Positions 1 through 10,100 of a stretch of DNA of 64,000 bases are shown here, one piece after another; within the stretch, counting starts at the first letter, position 1; each line of letters opens with the position of its first letter. The stretch is from the NCBI GenBank assembly GCA_965199725.1, contig OZ241321.1, forward strand, positions 1,240,001 through 1,304,000. Reading direction: 5' to 3'. The notes below the pieces were generated by a model that was not told the origin of the DNA, searched no databases, and saw only the letters and a program-made list of their open reading frames with translations. Origin of the DNA: G965199725 sp965199725. GTDB taxonomy: Bacteria; Pseudomonadota; Gammaproteobacteria; Nitrosococcales; Methylophagaceae. A program made the position numbers and the translations under genes.

Positions 1-35
1 TATAAAATACAGTTATGTTTTTAGGAGGAATAATG

Positions 36-488
36 ATGAAAGAGCAACGCGGCATAATATTAGTGAAACTGATCGTGATACTTGCTGTTATTGGTATTTT
101 GGCTGGCCTTACTTTACCTAGTTATCAAAAACACTATCAGCAGCGTGCCTTTAATGAGGCACTGATGAAGATAGATGATGTCAGAAAGGTGGTTGATGTT
201 TGTTATAACACCAAGAAAAGTATAAGTTGGTGTCATCAGGGTGCTGATAAAGCTGTGCATCGATCAGTACTTGATGTCCAGCGTCACCATAATGATAAAG
301 TGACCAATATATCCGTTGCTTATTGGTATGGTGTGATGGCTATCAAGACCGATACTGGATCAGAATCAGGCAGTCACCATATTGATCTTATTGGTCATGC
401 TGAAGATGGCAGACTTATCTGGGCTATTGATATGGATACCACTGAATGTGATGAGGTTAAATTATGCAAGGAAGGTAGATGGCTGTAG
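36..488 (+). CDS. Type IV pilin-like protein with Lys at the Glu5 position
   Basis: A 150-aa pilin/pseudopilin-like protein. After a short basic leader ending in Gly6 comes a class III prepilin signal and a hydrophobic helix (residues ~7-27) with the usual Pro28. The mature N-terminus reads IILVKLIV, so the nearly invariant Glu5 of pilins is Lys11 here (AAA codon). Four cysteines follow at 56/66 and 138/144, a pattern repeated in the reverse-strand pilin at 6.6-7.1 kb. The start at 36 is preferred because AGGAGG (23-28) lies 7 nt upstream; ATG 33 and ATG 15 are alternatives. Such proteins are normally cleaved by a prepilin peptidase and assembled into pili or secretion pseudopili. Position 5 matters for assembly, so function is uncertain. 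No other pilus assembly genes are adjacent. Confidence 0.8.
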   Translation: MKEQRGIILVKLIVILAVIGILAGLTLPSYQKHYQQRAFNEALMKIDDVRKVVDVCYNTKKSISWCHQGADKAVHRSVLDVQRHHNDKVTNISVAYWYGVMAIKTDTGSESGSHHIDLIGHAEDGRLIWAIDMDTTECDEVKLCKEGRWL

Positions 489-761
489 CTGGACTTAAAT
501 GGGCGTTATCTAAGTTGATAGGATAGTCCGCAGATGCAGGGGGGGCGCAATAGGATTGATTGACTTGTTATGTGCAACCGCTGTCTGCATAGAATCAGGC
601 CATATAACAACACAGGTGATGTACTCAATTTAAGGCTATCACAGGGCAGTCAATGGTTAGTTTGCTTTGTACAGTATCAGTTTTTTAGTATACTACTAGG
701 CGGTCAGACGTTCTTAAATGGACAGTTGGATTATACTTACAATACTTAAGGAATAATTAAG

Positions 762-1040
762 ATGAACTATGCTGCTACGAAAAAACTTGACGAGTCCATA
801 TTGAAAGCAAGAGAGGTACATGCCTCCATAATACGAGATGAGCAAGACGGCCTTGAGCTCAAAGCGCTTAATCTTTTGGTTGATTTGGTGAATTTGAGAA
901 CAGCTATGGATCAACAGACAGTGGCTACTAGCAATTCCAAAAGTGCTGAAGTGGCACGACAAGAGACGCCGTCGACATTAGAAGATGACATCGATCAGGC
1001 TAAAAATAAAATCCCTCAGTGGAAAAATAATCAGAGCTAG
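762..1040 (+). CDS. Small hypothetical protein (92 aa)
   Basis: I do not recognise this gene. It starts at ATG 762 with AAGGA (748-752) at a good distance. The product is hydrophilic, has no signal peptide or membrane segment, and is predicted mostly helical: charged residues and heptad-like leucines cover residues ~8-50, followed by a Ser/Thr/Gln-rich linker and an acidic-basic tail. It stands alone between the first pilin-like gene and the czc operon with ~270 bp of gene-poor sequence before it. It could be a cytoplasmic helical adaptor, but nothing in the sequence assigns a function. The overlapping reverse-strand open frame (714-962) has no ribosome-binding site and looks like a shadow. 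Confidence 0.6.
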   Translation: MNYAATKKLDESILKAREVHASIIRDEQDGLELKALNLLVDLVNLRTAMDQQTVATSNSKSAEVARQETPSTLEDDIDQAKNKIPQWKNNQS

Positions 1041-1198
1041 ATAGTCAACCATGAAATAACCCTCTGCCCATCAGATAAGAGATCGCTATTTGTACAATTA
1101 AATATACCCTGTTAAGCATTTACGTTGCTGTCGGCAGATGAGTGAACTTTAATTATGTTGTTGGTGTCAGATTTGTTGATCTATCATAAGAGGACAGA

Positions 1199-2476
1199 AT
1201 GATTGAGGGCACATCTTTACGATCTTGGCTGATGTTTTTTATGCTGATGCCTCAGTGGTTGTTTGCTGATGAAGTTCTGACCTTAACACAAGTGCTCAAT
1301 CAGGTGATGACAAACAATCCCTTGCTAAGGGTGTTTGATTTTCGTGAACAATATCTATTAGGCAAAAGTGCTGCTGCACAACTACTTCCTGGCTACAGTA
1401 TTGATATTGAGGTTGATAATATTGCTGGTAGCGGTGATTTTAGCGGCACACGTAACACAGAGTTGACTATTGCTTTATCGTCTGTGATTGAATTAGGCGG
1501 TAAACCTCAGGCACGAGAGTTTGCTGCTTTTGCTCAGCGCGATTTGGCGTATGCCAAGCAACAAAGCCTTGCCCTTGATCTTATGGGGCGCACTGCCACC
1601 CAGTTTATCAATACATTAGCTGTCCAGGAACGGTTGAAGCTTGCCATTGATTCTGAAGCGCTTGTCAGTGATATGCTTGCTGTGGTTACCAAGCGAGTCA
1701 GTGCTGGTATTGCACCAGAGACAGAACAGCTACGTGCTCAGGTATCATTGGTTCAGGCTAGTCTTGAAGTAGCAAAATTGACCCGTTTAGCTGATACTCA
1801 TCGGGTTGCTCTGGCTGCCATCATGGGGAATCAGGGCGCGCATTTTACTATATTGCAGGGCGATCTTTATCAATTTCCTGATATGGTAGACTTTGATGAT
1901 TTATTTGTCCGCGTACAGCAAAGTCCAAATATCTTAATCTACGCCAGTGAATCACGTTTGCGTCAGGCCGAGTTAGCCCTTGCTCGAGTAAAATCACAGG
2001 CTGATATAAAGTGGTCGCTTGGGGTGCGCAGGCTACAGGAGACCACTGATAATGCTTTGGTAGCCACTATTTCAGTGCCGCTATTAACACAGGGGCGTGC
2101 TCAAGGGGCAATCCGTTCTGCTATAGCGACCAGAGATGAAATATCAGTACGGCGTGAAGAGAGGTTACTAGTTTTATATGCACGGTTATATGATGCCTAT
2201 CAAACCTGTCTTCAGGGTATTGATTCTGTCCGTATAATTAAAACACAAAATATTCCAAATCTTGGCAAGATATTGCGCCAAACTCGTGCTGCTTACGAGC
2301 GTGGTCGTTATAGTTATCTGGAATTAATTTCTGTGCAGCAACAGTTAATTGAAGCACAAAATAAATTGATTGATGTAGCAACAGCTACTCTGAACGCTGC
2401 TGTCATTATTGAACAGCTTACTGCCGAACCATTGTTGCGCAGGTTTAATAGTAGGCAACACGGAAGCGCCGGATGA
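1199..2476 (+). CDS. czcC: Outer membrane efflux protein, CzcC/TolC family
   Basis: A 425-aa outer-membrane factor of the TolC superfamily. It provides the outer-membrane channel of a tripartite heavy-metal efflux pump. An N-terminal signal peptide (~residues 1-23, ending LFA-DE) is followed by two tandem OEP-type helical repeats. Features typical of CzcC/CusC members are the early 'NPLL' segment and the VIELGGKPQAR stretch near residue 100. AAGAGGA lies at 1188-1194, just before ATG 1199. Its stop overlaps the start of the adaptor gene (ATGA), so the two are translationally coupled as the first genes of czcCBA. The family assignment is firm. The metal is inferred from the RND partner. Confidence 0.88.
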   Translation: MIEGTSLRSWLMFFMLMPQWLFADEVLTLTQVLNQVMTNNPLLRVFDFREQYLLGKSAAAQLLPGYSIDIEVDNIAGSGDFSGTRNTELTIALSSVIELGGKPQAREFAAFAQRDLAYAKQQSLALDLMGRTATQFINTLAVQERLKLAIDSEALVSDMLAVVTKRVSAGIAPETEQLRAQVSLVQASLEVAKLTRLADTHRVALAAIMGNQGAHFTILQGDLYQFPDMVDFDDLFVRVQQSPNILIYASESRLRQAELALARVKSQADIKWSLGVRRLQETTDNALVATISVPLLTQGRAQGAIRSAIATRDEISVRREERLLVLYARLYDAYQTCLQGIDSVRIIKTQNIPNLGKILRQTRAAYERGRYSYLELISVQQQLIEAQNKLIDVATATLNAAVIIEQLTAEPLLRRFNSRQHGSAG

Positions 2477-3441
2477 TGCTTAACCATGTCTTGTTGATCA
2501 TGTTGTTAATGACAAGTATCTGTGGTTGGATAGTTACGGCGCATGCAGCAACAGATAAGCATGCTGAAGACCATCCTGTGCTGGCAGGTCATGATAAGTA
2601 TGATCACGCCAACGAGCATGCGACAGATCATGTTGAAGGTAGCACTGAGATTGATGAATATCAGGCAGAAATGGCTGGTATCACCACTCAGACGGTTACT
2701 TCTGGCACAATTAAGCAAACAGTTAGGCTATATGGTCGTGTTGTTGTGCCATCAAGTAATATTAGCCATATTCGTGCGCGTTTTCCAGGCATGATAACTA
2801 ATGTTAAAGTGAGCGCTGGTGACAGGGTAAGTGCAGGGGATACGCTTGCTGAGATTGAAGCAAATAACAGTCTAAAGCGCTATACCATTTTTGCGCCTAT
2901 TGATGGTATTGTCACCGAACGGCATGCTAACAAAGGCGAGCTGGCACAAGATCAAGTGTTATTTTCGCTGGTTAATTCGCGCCGTCTATGGGCAGAATTG
3001 CGTGTATTTGAGCAGCAGCAGGCAAGTGTACAGCCACAACAGTTGGTTCGTTTGTCATCGGTAACCTTATATACTGATAGCGCTATTGACTACATTATTC
3101 CCAGTATGGATCAACATGCATTTGTTGTTGCTATAGTGACTATTGATAATATCAGCGGTCGTTGGGCGCCTGGCATGTTTGTGAGTGGTGATGTTGTCAT
3201 TGATGCGCCTAATGTTGCCATGCGGGTTGATAATCGTGCATTACAAATAATGAATAATAAACCAGTGGTTTTTGTACAAACAGGCAATGTTTATGAGGCA
3301 AGATCAGTAATGCTTGGTCAATCAAATAATGAATATACAGAAATACTTGGTGGATTAATGCCTGCTGACCGCTATGTTGTTAAAGGCAGCTTTCTCATCA
3401 AAGCTGATATTGGTAAATCTGAAGCAGCACATCAGCACTAA
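2473..3441 (+). CDS. czcB: Periplasmic adaptor (membrane fusion protein) of a CzcB-type efflux pump
   Basis: A 322-aa membrane fusion protein linking the RND pump to the outer-membrane channel. A signal peptide (residues ~1-25, ending AHA) precedes a His/Asp-rich segment (~27-57) likely to bind metal, and the last residues are also His-rich (AAHQH). The central part has the lipoyl/barrel-sandwich halves (GMITNVKVSAGDRVSAGD and IFAPIDGIVTERHANKGE), and the beta-barrel includes GRWAPGMFVSGDV. The protein is shorter than many CzcB proteins (about 350-520 aa), mainly because the alpha-hairpin is short. Its start overlaps czcC by 4 nt, and czcA begins 18 nt after its stop. Confidence 0.88.
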   Translation: MMLNHVLLIMLLMTSICGWIVTAHAATDKHAEDHPVLAGHDKYDHANEHATDHVEGSTEIDEYQAEMAGITTQTVTSGTIKQTVRLYGRVVVPSSNISHIRARFPGMITNVKVSAGDRVSAGDTLAEIEANNSLKRYTIFAPIDGIVTERHANKGELAQDQVLFSLVNSRRLWAELRVFEQQQASVQPQQLVRLSSVTLYTDSAIDYIIPSMDQHAFVVAIVTIDNISGRWAPGMFVSGDVVIDAPNVAMRVDNRALQIMNNKPVVFVQTGNVYEARSVMLGQSNNEYTEILGGLMPADRYVVKGSFLIKADIGKSEAAHQH

Positions 3442-3459
3442 GCAATCAGCGTCAAGCCG

Positions 3460-6400
3460 ATGTTAGAAAAAATACTTTACTTTGCCATCCATAAGCGATT
3501 TATCACCCTGTCGCTGGTGTTTTTTATTATTGGTGTTGGTGTATGGGGTTATCGCCATTTGCCCATTGATGCAGTGCCAGATATTACTAATGTGCAAATT
3601 CAAATTAATACAAAGGCACCTGGCTACTCGCCTCTGGAGTCTGAGAGGCGCATTACCTTTCCGATAGAAACAGCACTAGCGGGTATTCCAAAGCTGGCAT
3701 ATACGCGATCACTATCCCGCTATGGCTTATCTCAGGTGACGGTTGTATTTGAGGATGATACCGATTTGTATTTTGCTCGCAACCTCATTAACGAGCGATT
3801 GGCAGCTATCAGAACTAGTTTGCCAGACAATATTGAACCTGTCATGGGACCTGCTGCTACTGGCCTGGGTGAGATATTCATGTACACAGTACGCACCAAT
3901 CCTGGTGCACGGCAGGTTAACGGGCAGCCTTATGATATGACTGCATTGCGGGAAGTGCATGACTGGATTATCAAGCCGCAGCTTGTGTTGGTGCCTGGGG
4001 TGATTGAAGTCAATACCATTGGTGGCTATGACAAGCAATATCACATCACCCCTTATCCTGAGAAATTATTGGCCTATGGGGTTACCATAGCTGACATCAC
4101 TGATGCACTCAGAAAAAACAATCAAAATCAAGGCGCTGGCTATATTGAGGTCAATGGCGAGCAGTTGTTGATTCGTTCTCAGGGTCAGTTGCGTGATAGT
4201 GCTGATATCGGGCAAGTGATTGTAGCGATATTCCATGGTAATCCAGTTAATATTGCTAATATTGCTGACGTTGCTATAGGCAAGGAATTGCGTACTGGCG
4301 CAGCTACCCGTGATGGGGTTGAGACGGTGCTCGGCACTGCCATTATGCTCATTGGTGAAAATTCACAGTCGGTCGCTCGCAGTGTTGCCAGCCGATTGGA
4401 TACTATACGCCGTTCATTGCCCGAAGGGGTTATTCTAGAAACGGTATATGATCGTACTTCATTGGTGAACAGAACCATAGCGACCGTCAAGAAAAATCTG
4501 CTTGAAGGCGCATTGCTTGTTATTGTTGTGTTGTTTTTAATGTTAGGCAATATACGCGCTGCGTTAATTACTGCCGCTGTTATCCCACTATCTATGCTAG
4601 CGACAATGTTTGGTATGGTAAAAGCAGGGGTATCGGCCAATTTAATGAGTTTGGGTGCATTAGATTTTGGATTAGTGATTGATGGCGCTGTTATTATTGT
4701 TGAAAATGCTATTCGCAGATTATCAGAGGCACAAAAGCATCATGGCGGTTTGTTGCCACTACAGCAACGCCTCAAAGTCGTCCATAACGCGACACATGAA
4801 GTCATTCGCCCCAGTATTTTTGGCGTTGCCATTATTGCCGTTGTCTACATCCCTATTTTTTCACTGACCGGGGTTGAAGGCAAAATGTTCCACCCGATGG
4901 CAGCAACTGTGGTGATGGCGCTTATCTCCGCGATGATTTTATCACTGACAGTTGTACCTGCTGCAGTTGCTATATTTTTGCAAGGCAAGATCAGTGAAAA
5001 AGAAAATCCGGTGATTATTGCTACCCGATCACTCTACAAGCCGTTGCTTATCCAGGTAATGCGCTTTCCTGTCATCGTGCTGTCAGCGGTTATTGCGCTG
5101 GTGGCTTTTTGTATTTGGTTATCAACAACACTCGGTTCTGAATTTATTCCCCAGCTTGATGAGGGCGATATCGCTATTCACGCCTTGCGGATTCCGGGCA
5201 CTGGTATTGAGCAATCAGTTGCTATGCAAAAACACTTAGAGGCGCGGCTGAAACAATTTGCCGAAGTAGATAAAGTATTTGCTCGTGTTGGCACCGCAGA
5301 AGTGGCAACTGATCCCATGCCGCCCAATGTATCGGACAATTTTGTCATCTTAAAACCGCGTTTACAGTGGCCCGATCCAGGTAAAACCAAGACAACATTA
5401 GTTACCGAAATGGAAGCGGCGCTGATGACAATACCCGGTAGCAAATACGAGTTTACCCAACCCATCCAGATGCGTTTTAATGAGCTTATTTCTGGGGTGC
5501 GCGCTGATTTAGGTATTAAAGTTTTTGGTGATGATCTTGATAAACTGGCTGCCACTGCTGATAGCATTGTCACTGTGGTGAGTGCAATTGCTGGAGCATC
5601 TGACGTGCGTGTTGAGCAAGTCAGTGGTTTGCCGGTACTTAACGTAACACCTGATCGTGTTGCCCTTGCCCGCTACGGTTTAAACGTCAATGCAGTACAG
5701 GATTTAGTCAGCACTGGTATAGGTGGTGAGCATGTTGGGCTGATTTATGAAGGCGATCGTCGCTTTGACATGATGGTGCGGCTTCCTGAGGACTTACGTA
5801 ATGATATAAACAGGCTTGGTGATCTACCTGTTGGACTACCAAATGATAATGGATTTGTGCCGCTGGCGGAGGTAGCATCGCTTAACATTGGAATACAGCC
5901 TAATCAAATCAGCCGAGAAAGTGGTAAGCGTCGCGTTGTTGTGACCGCAAATGTGCGTGGCAGGGATCTTGGTTCATTTGTAAGCGATGTGAAAGCGCGC
6001 ATTGCCAGTGATGTCAGGTTGCCATCTGGCTATTGGATAGATTATGGCGGCACTTTTGAACAGCTTGAATCTGCCAATAAAAGGCTAACATTAGTGGTGC
6101 CTGCTACCTTGCTGATTATTATGTCATTGCTGATTGTGGTATTTGGCAATATAAAGGATGCACTTATTATTTTTTCTGGCGTGCCTTTGGCTCTTACTGG
6201 TGGGGTTGTTGCGCTATGGTTAAGAGATATGCCTTTTTCAATATCGGCAGGGGTTGGGTTTATTGCTCTGTCTGGTGTCGCTGTTCTTAACGGGCTGGTT
6301 ATGCTGTCATTTATCCGTGATATATGGCAACGTCATGGTGATTTGATATATGCAGTTGTTGAAGGTGCTGTAATTCGGTTGCGACCAGTTTTGATGACAG

Positions 6401-6594
6401 CACTGGTGGCCAGCCTTGGCTTTGTGCCAATGGCGATTAACACTAGCACTGGTGCAGAAGTCCAGCGTCCTTTAGCTACAGTAGTGATTGGCGGAATTAT
6501 CTCATCAACACTACTGACATTGATTTTACTGCCAACACTATATCACCTTGTTCATCGCCATGATAAGCCAGTCAAGCAGCATGTTAATATCTGA
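3460..6594 (+). CDS. czcA: Heavy-metal RND efflux pump, CzcA type
   Basis: A full-length (1044 aa) HME-RND proton/metal antiporter of the inner membrane. It has the expected 12 membrane segments: one near the N-terminus (~12-30), a cluster at ~340-530, and a second cluster from ~870. The TM4 signature DFGLVIDGAVIIVEN places acidic residues at 402, 408 and 415, the proton-relay positions described for CzcA. This motif is the divalent-cation (Zn/Co/Cd/Ni) type rather than the Cu/Ag CusA type, which lacks the first Asp. The N-terminus (MLEKILYFAIHKRF) and the QINTKAPGYSPLESERRIT stretch are typical of the family. It is the last gene of czcCBA. No two-component regulator, CzcD or CzcI is found nearby, so regulation is unknown. 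Confidence 0.93.
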   Translation: MLEKILYFAIHKRFITLSLVFFIIGVGVWGYRHLPIDAVPDITNVQIQINTKAPGYSPLESERRITFPIETALAGIPKLAYTRSLSRYGLSQVTVVFEDDTDLYFARNLINERLAAIRTSLPDNIEPVMGPAATGLGEIFMYTVRTNPGARQVNGQPYDMTALREVHDWIIKPQLVLVPGVIEVNTIGGYDKQYHITPYPEKLLAYGVTIADITDALRKNNQNQGAGYIEVNGEQLLIRSQGQLRDSADIGQVIVAIFHGNPVNIANIADVAIGKELRTGAATRDGVETVLGTAIMLIGENSQSVARSVASRLDTIRRSLPEGVILETVYDRTSLVNRTIATVKKNLLEGALLVIVVLFLMLGNIRAALITAAVIPLSMLATMFGMVKAGVSANLMSLGALDFGLVIDGAVIIVENAIRRLSEAQKHHGGLLPLQQRLKVVHNATHEVIRPSIFGVAIIAVVYIPIFSLTGVEGKMFHPMAATVVMALISAMILSLTVVPAAVAIFLQGKISEKENPVIIATRSLYKPLLIQVMRFPVIVLSAVIALVAFCIWLSTTLGSEFIPQLDEGDIAIHALRIPGTGIEQSVAMQKHLEARLKQFAEVDKVFARVGTAEVATDPMPPNVSDNFVILKPRLQWPDPGKTKTTLVTEMEAALMTIPGSKYEFTQPIQMRFNELISGVRADLGIKVFGDDLDKLAATADSIVTVVSAIAGASDVRVEQVSGLPVLNVTPDRVALARYGLNVNAVQDLVSTGIGGEHVGLIYEGDRRFDMMVRLPEDLRNDINRLGDLPVGLPNDNGFVPLAEVASLNIGIQPNQISRESGKRRVVVTANVRGRDLGSFVSDVKARIASDVRLPSGYWIDYGGTFEQLESANKRLTLVVPATLLIIMSLLIVVFGNIKDALIIFSGVPLALTGGVVALWLRDMPFSISAGVGFIALSGVAVLNGLVMLSFIRDIWQRHGDLIYAVVEGAVIRLRPVLMTALVASLGFVPMAINTSTGAEVQRPLATVVIGGIISSTLLTLILLPTLYHLVHRHDKPVKQHVNI

Positions 6595-6618
6595 TGAAAC
6601 AATAACGTAAATGTGTAT

Positions 6619-6642
6619 GTAACCCTAAAGCTTGGGGGTTAC
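6619..6642. terminator. Hairpin between convergent czcA and pilin genes
   Basis: A perfect 7-bp stem, GTAACCC (6619-6625) with GGGTTAC (6636-6642), and a 10-nt loop. It lies just after czcA and overlaps the stop codon of the converging pilin gene (6639-6641). No T-run follows on either strand, so it is a candidate bidirectional transcript end or 3'-stabilising hairpin rather than a classical intrinsic terminator. Confidence 0.4.
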
Positions 6643-7121
6643 TCATCCCACCAACCGCCTTTGCAATCTCCGCTTGTAACACATGGGCTAGTTTTATCTA
6701 TACCCACTACCGTTGTGCGTGAGTTTGCTTTAACACGCATGGTAATTGTTTCATTATCTGTTTTGCTACCTGTTACAATTTGAATATTGATAACATTACT
6801 ACCCGAATCATAATGGGCACTGAGGCTGCTTATTATTTCTGCACCAACGTTACCTGCATTATCTACTGCCTTTTTCACGCTCGTATTGTTGCTCTGATCG
6901 CATTGCTCGAGATCTCTTCTGAGTAGATAGCAATGTTGGATGAGCTTTCTTACAGGACCAGTATTCAGTATTACCTCTCTGTAGGCAATAGATCGCATGT
7001 ATTGATTATAGTTAGGCAAAGCAATACCCACTATAATGCCTATAATAGACAGTACAATAAGAATTTCTATAAACGTAAAGCCACGGTTTTTATTGTATTT
7101 TGTTGTTATTGTTACTGGCAT
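6639..7121 (-). CDS. Type IV pilin/pseudopilin-like protein
   Basis: A 160-aa pilin-like protein with a canonical class III signal: basic leader, Gly14, then FTFIEILIVLSIIGII with Glu19 at mature position 5. The hydrophobic helix runs to Pro36. Cysteines lie at 64/74 and 147/153, exactly the 10- and 6-residue spacings seen in the pilin-like protein at 36-488, and both proteins end in a CK-[EG]-G-x-W type tail. The two are therefore diverged paralogues flanking czcCBA. It probably enters a type IV pilus or type II secretion pseudopilus as a minor subunit. The start at 7121 lacks a strong ribosome-binding site. It converges on czcA. Confidence 0.85.
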   Translation of the reverse strand: MPVTITTKYNKNRGFTFIEILIVLSIIGIIVGIALPNYNQYMRSIAYREVILNTGPVRKLIQHCYLLRRDLEQCDQSNNTSVKKAVDNAGNVGAEIISSLSAHYDSGSNVINIQIVTGSKTDNETITMRVKANSRTTVVGIDKTSPCVTSGDCKGGWWDE

Positions 7122-7183
7122 TATAAAAATTAGTTCAACAGGTAGTTTTAAATAGGCTATAAAAGTTTTTAAGCCCTATTCAA

Positions 7184-10100
7184 TTAAGCAATCAAATTGA
7201 GTGATGCCATTTTTCTGGCGGCACCAAAATCATTTTTGCCGCTTCCTAGTTTAGGGATGTAATCTACAGCGATTAATAATGCTGGTGTCATTAATTTAGT
7301 GATAGTCGTCTTTCTTATACAGTGCTCTAATAAATTTTCTGTAATGTCGCCAGCATATAATAGCACTATTTTTTCACCTTTTTTAGCGCAAGGCAGGGTT
7401 GTTGCTAATATTTCAACATTTTCAGGCAATACTAAGCTGATTGCCGCTTCTACAGCACCGAGGCTAACCATCTCACCGCCGGTTTTAGCAAAACGTGAGT
7501 AACGATCAACGATAACCAGAAAGCCGTCTTCATCCAGATAACCTTTGTCGCCAGTTTTGTACCAGCGTCTGCCATCAATATTAACGATTGCCTCAGCCGT
7601 TTTGGCTGGATCTTTCAAGTAGCCCTGCATCACTTGGGGGCCACCAATTAAAATTAAACCATCCTCACCTGTTGCTAATTCTGCCATTGTGTCATGATTG
7701 ATAATACGTACGTTAGTGCCTGGTAATGGTAATCCTACCGTGCCCTGTTTATTACCTATTTGCATGACGTTGCCAGATAATGGGTAATCAGGCATATTGA
7801 CATTGGTTGCTGGCGATGTCTCAGTGACACCGTATCCTTCATAGATAATTTTATTAAACTTAGCACTAAAGCTGTCACGCACTTCCGAATTGAGTTTTTC
7901 AGCGCCACTAATGGTAATACGTAGTGATGCAAGCATGGATGGCTGAATATGACCATTTTTATTGAACAGTCTCAGTAATGTTGACGTACCACAAAATATA
8001 GTTGCCCTGTACCGATTAATACCTTTGGCAATGGTGAGTACATCAGTAGGATCAGGATGGCAAATAGTGGGTATACCTTCAATGAGCGGCAGTAAACCAG
8101 TGATAGTCATGCCGAAAGAATGAAAGACAGGCAGGCTGGCAACGATGATATCATTACTGCGAATGTCCAGTACATGTGATACCTGTTTGATGTTTGCCAT
8201 GATGTTTTGCTGGCTCAACATAATTCCTTTCGGTTCACCTTCGCTGCCACTGGAAAACACAATGATCGCTGGCACATCACAGGCAGGCTTATCAAACAGG
8301 GATAACAATAATTTTGTTGGCAGGCAACACGATGCAAACAGACAAAGGCAACGTTCGTAAAGTGTTATACTATCTTTAATATCTTCTAGGTAAATGGGAG
8401 TTGCGCATATAAATAAATCGTCCAATACAATTCCTTTTTTTGCTAGTTTCTGGATAAATTGACGAGCGGTATAAATTGTTTTTATGTCAGATCTTTTAAC
8501 CACTGAACGCAGTGAATCAATGGAGGCAGTGAAGTTAAGGTTGATTACAGTTTTGCCGCTTATAAATGTAGCCATATTCAGTAATAATGCAGTACTGCTG
8601 GTAGGCAGTAACAGACCAACATACTGCTCTCCTTTTTGTTTGCTTAGTCGGCGGGCAAACAATAGACTTATTGTTAATGCTTTGCGCCGCGAGATCGTTA
8701 CATTAGTTTGAATATCAGTTAAGCAATTGGCGTTGCCTTGCTGTTTAGCCCTTCTAACCCATGCTTTTGCAAGTGATGGGAGTGTATCAACGTAGTGTTG
8801 CCAAGTGTCTATAGACAGATCGCGTACTGCGTTTTTAACGGCAGATGCGGTTGTGTTCATATTGAGCGGCTTACCAAAAGCAACGATAATTGTTCTGCGC
8901 AGGCCATTGGGCCTTTTTAATGATTTTAAGTGATTACTTGCACGTGAGAAGTGACTGCCCCAAAGCCCATGCAGGTAAAAGGGGGCAATGATTCCGTCAA
9001 CATCGTTAATGCAGTGGCAGAAACCGCGTTTAAATTCACCAAGCTGGCCATTTTTACTGATGCTGCCTTCAGGAAATAGACAAACAACATGACCTTCTTT
9101 TAGGTGTTGGTTCACCGTTTCAAGTGCGCCTCTACTGATTTTGTCAGCAATCGGGATTACGCCAAGCAGATCAAGCAGCCATGATAAATACCAGCGCTCA
9201 TAATATTGTTTTGACATGACAAAATGGATAGGGCGGGAGCTGGCGATTTGCACCATCGCCCAATCTAGCCAGCTTATATGATTGCCTAACATTAATACAG
9301 CACCTTGTGAGGGGATGTGATTAAGTCCCTGTGTTATCACACGGTATCTAATTAATACAATACTTTTAAGCATGTACCGAACCAGCGGTTTTGCTAATTT
9401 GTACACCGTACAGACAGCGCCCCCCAATGCCACTAATGTAAGCAAATTAAGCAATGTTTTGCTATGAATATTGGTCAGGGAAAATCCAACCGTCACCATT
9501 AAAAAACTTGCCATTACAACATGTTGTAACCAGTTATTGCCAGCGATTACTCTGCCTAACGTATAGGCGCGGGCGTGAAATTGGATCAATGAGTTTAACG
9601 GAACAATAAACAGGCCACCAAAAACCCCAAATGCAAGAATATTAATTGCCAGTGAGATGTGAGATGTTAGGTGCGTTAATAAATACAAGGTTATCGCTAT
9701 ACCTGAGGCACCTAAAGGAATCAGACCTTTTTCAATGTATTTATCAGAGACCGTGCCAGCAAACAGCGAACCAGTGATAATACCCAGACCAGAGCAGGCG
9801 AGCAACCCCTGAATAATAACCGTGTTGTTAATTGTAAGTATTTCTTTGGCGTAAGCCGGAAATGTGGCCAATACAACCTGAGACAACCCCCAGAAAATGG
9901 ATAGGCCAACAACAGACAGCCAGATAGTTCTATCAGATACAAGCAAACCCAGATTATTTTTTAATAGCTGACCCTTTCGGTAGTGCTGCCAGTCAAATGG
10001 TTGTGTCGCTTCTGGCTGTTTATAGTCAGGCACATGAAAGGCAGCATAAAGCTCAATCAGACTTGCCAGTACCAGCAACCAACCTATTGGTGCGATTAAG

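Noticed and set aside
4185..4640. 151-aa open frame antisense to czcA
   Set aside because: It lies wholly within czcA in a complementary frame, has no ribosome-binding site or family resemblance, and is explained by codon bias of the real gene.
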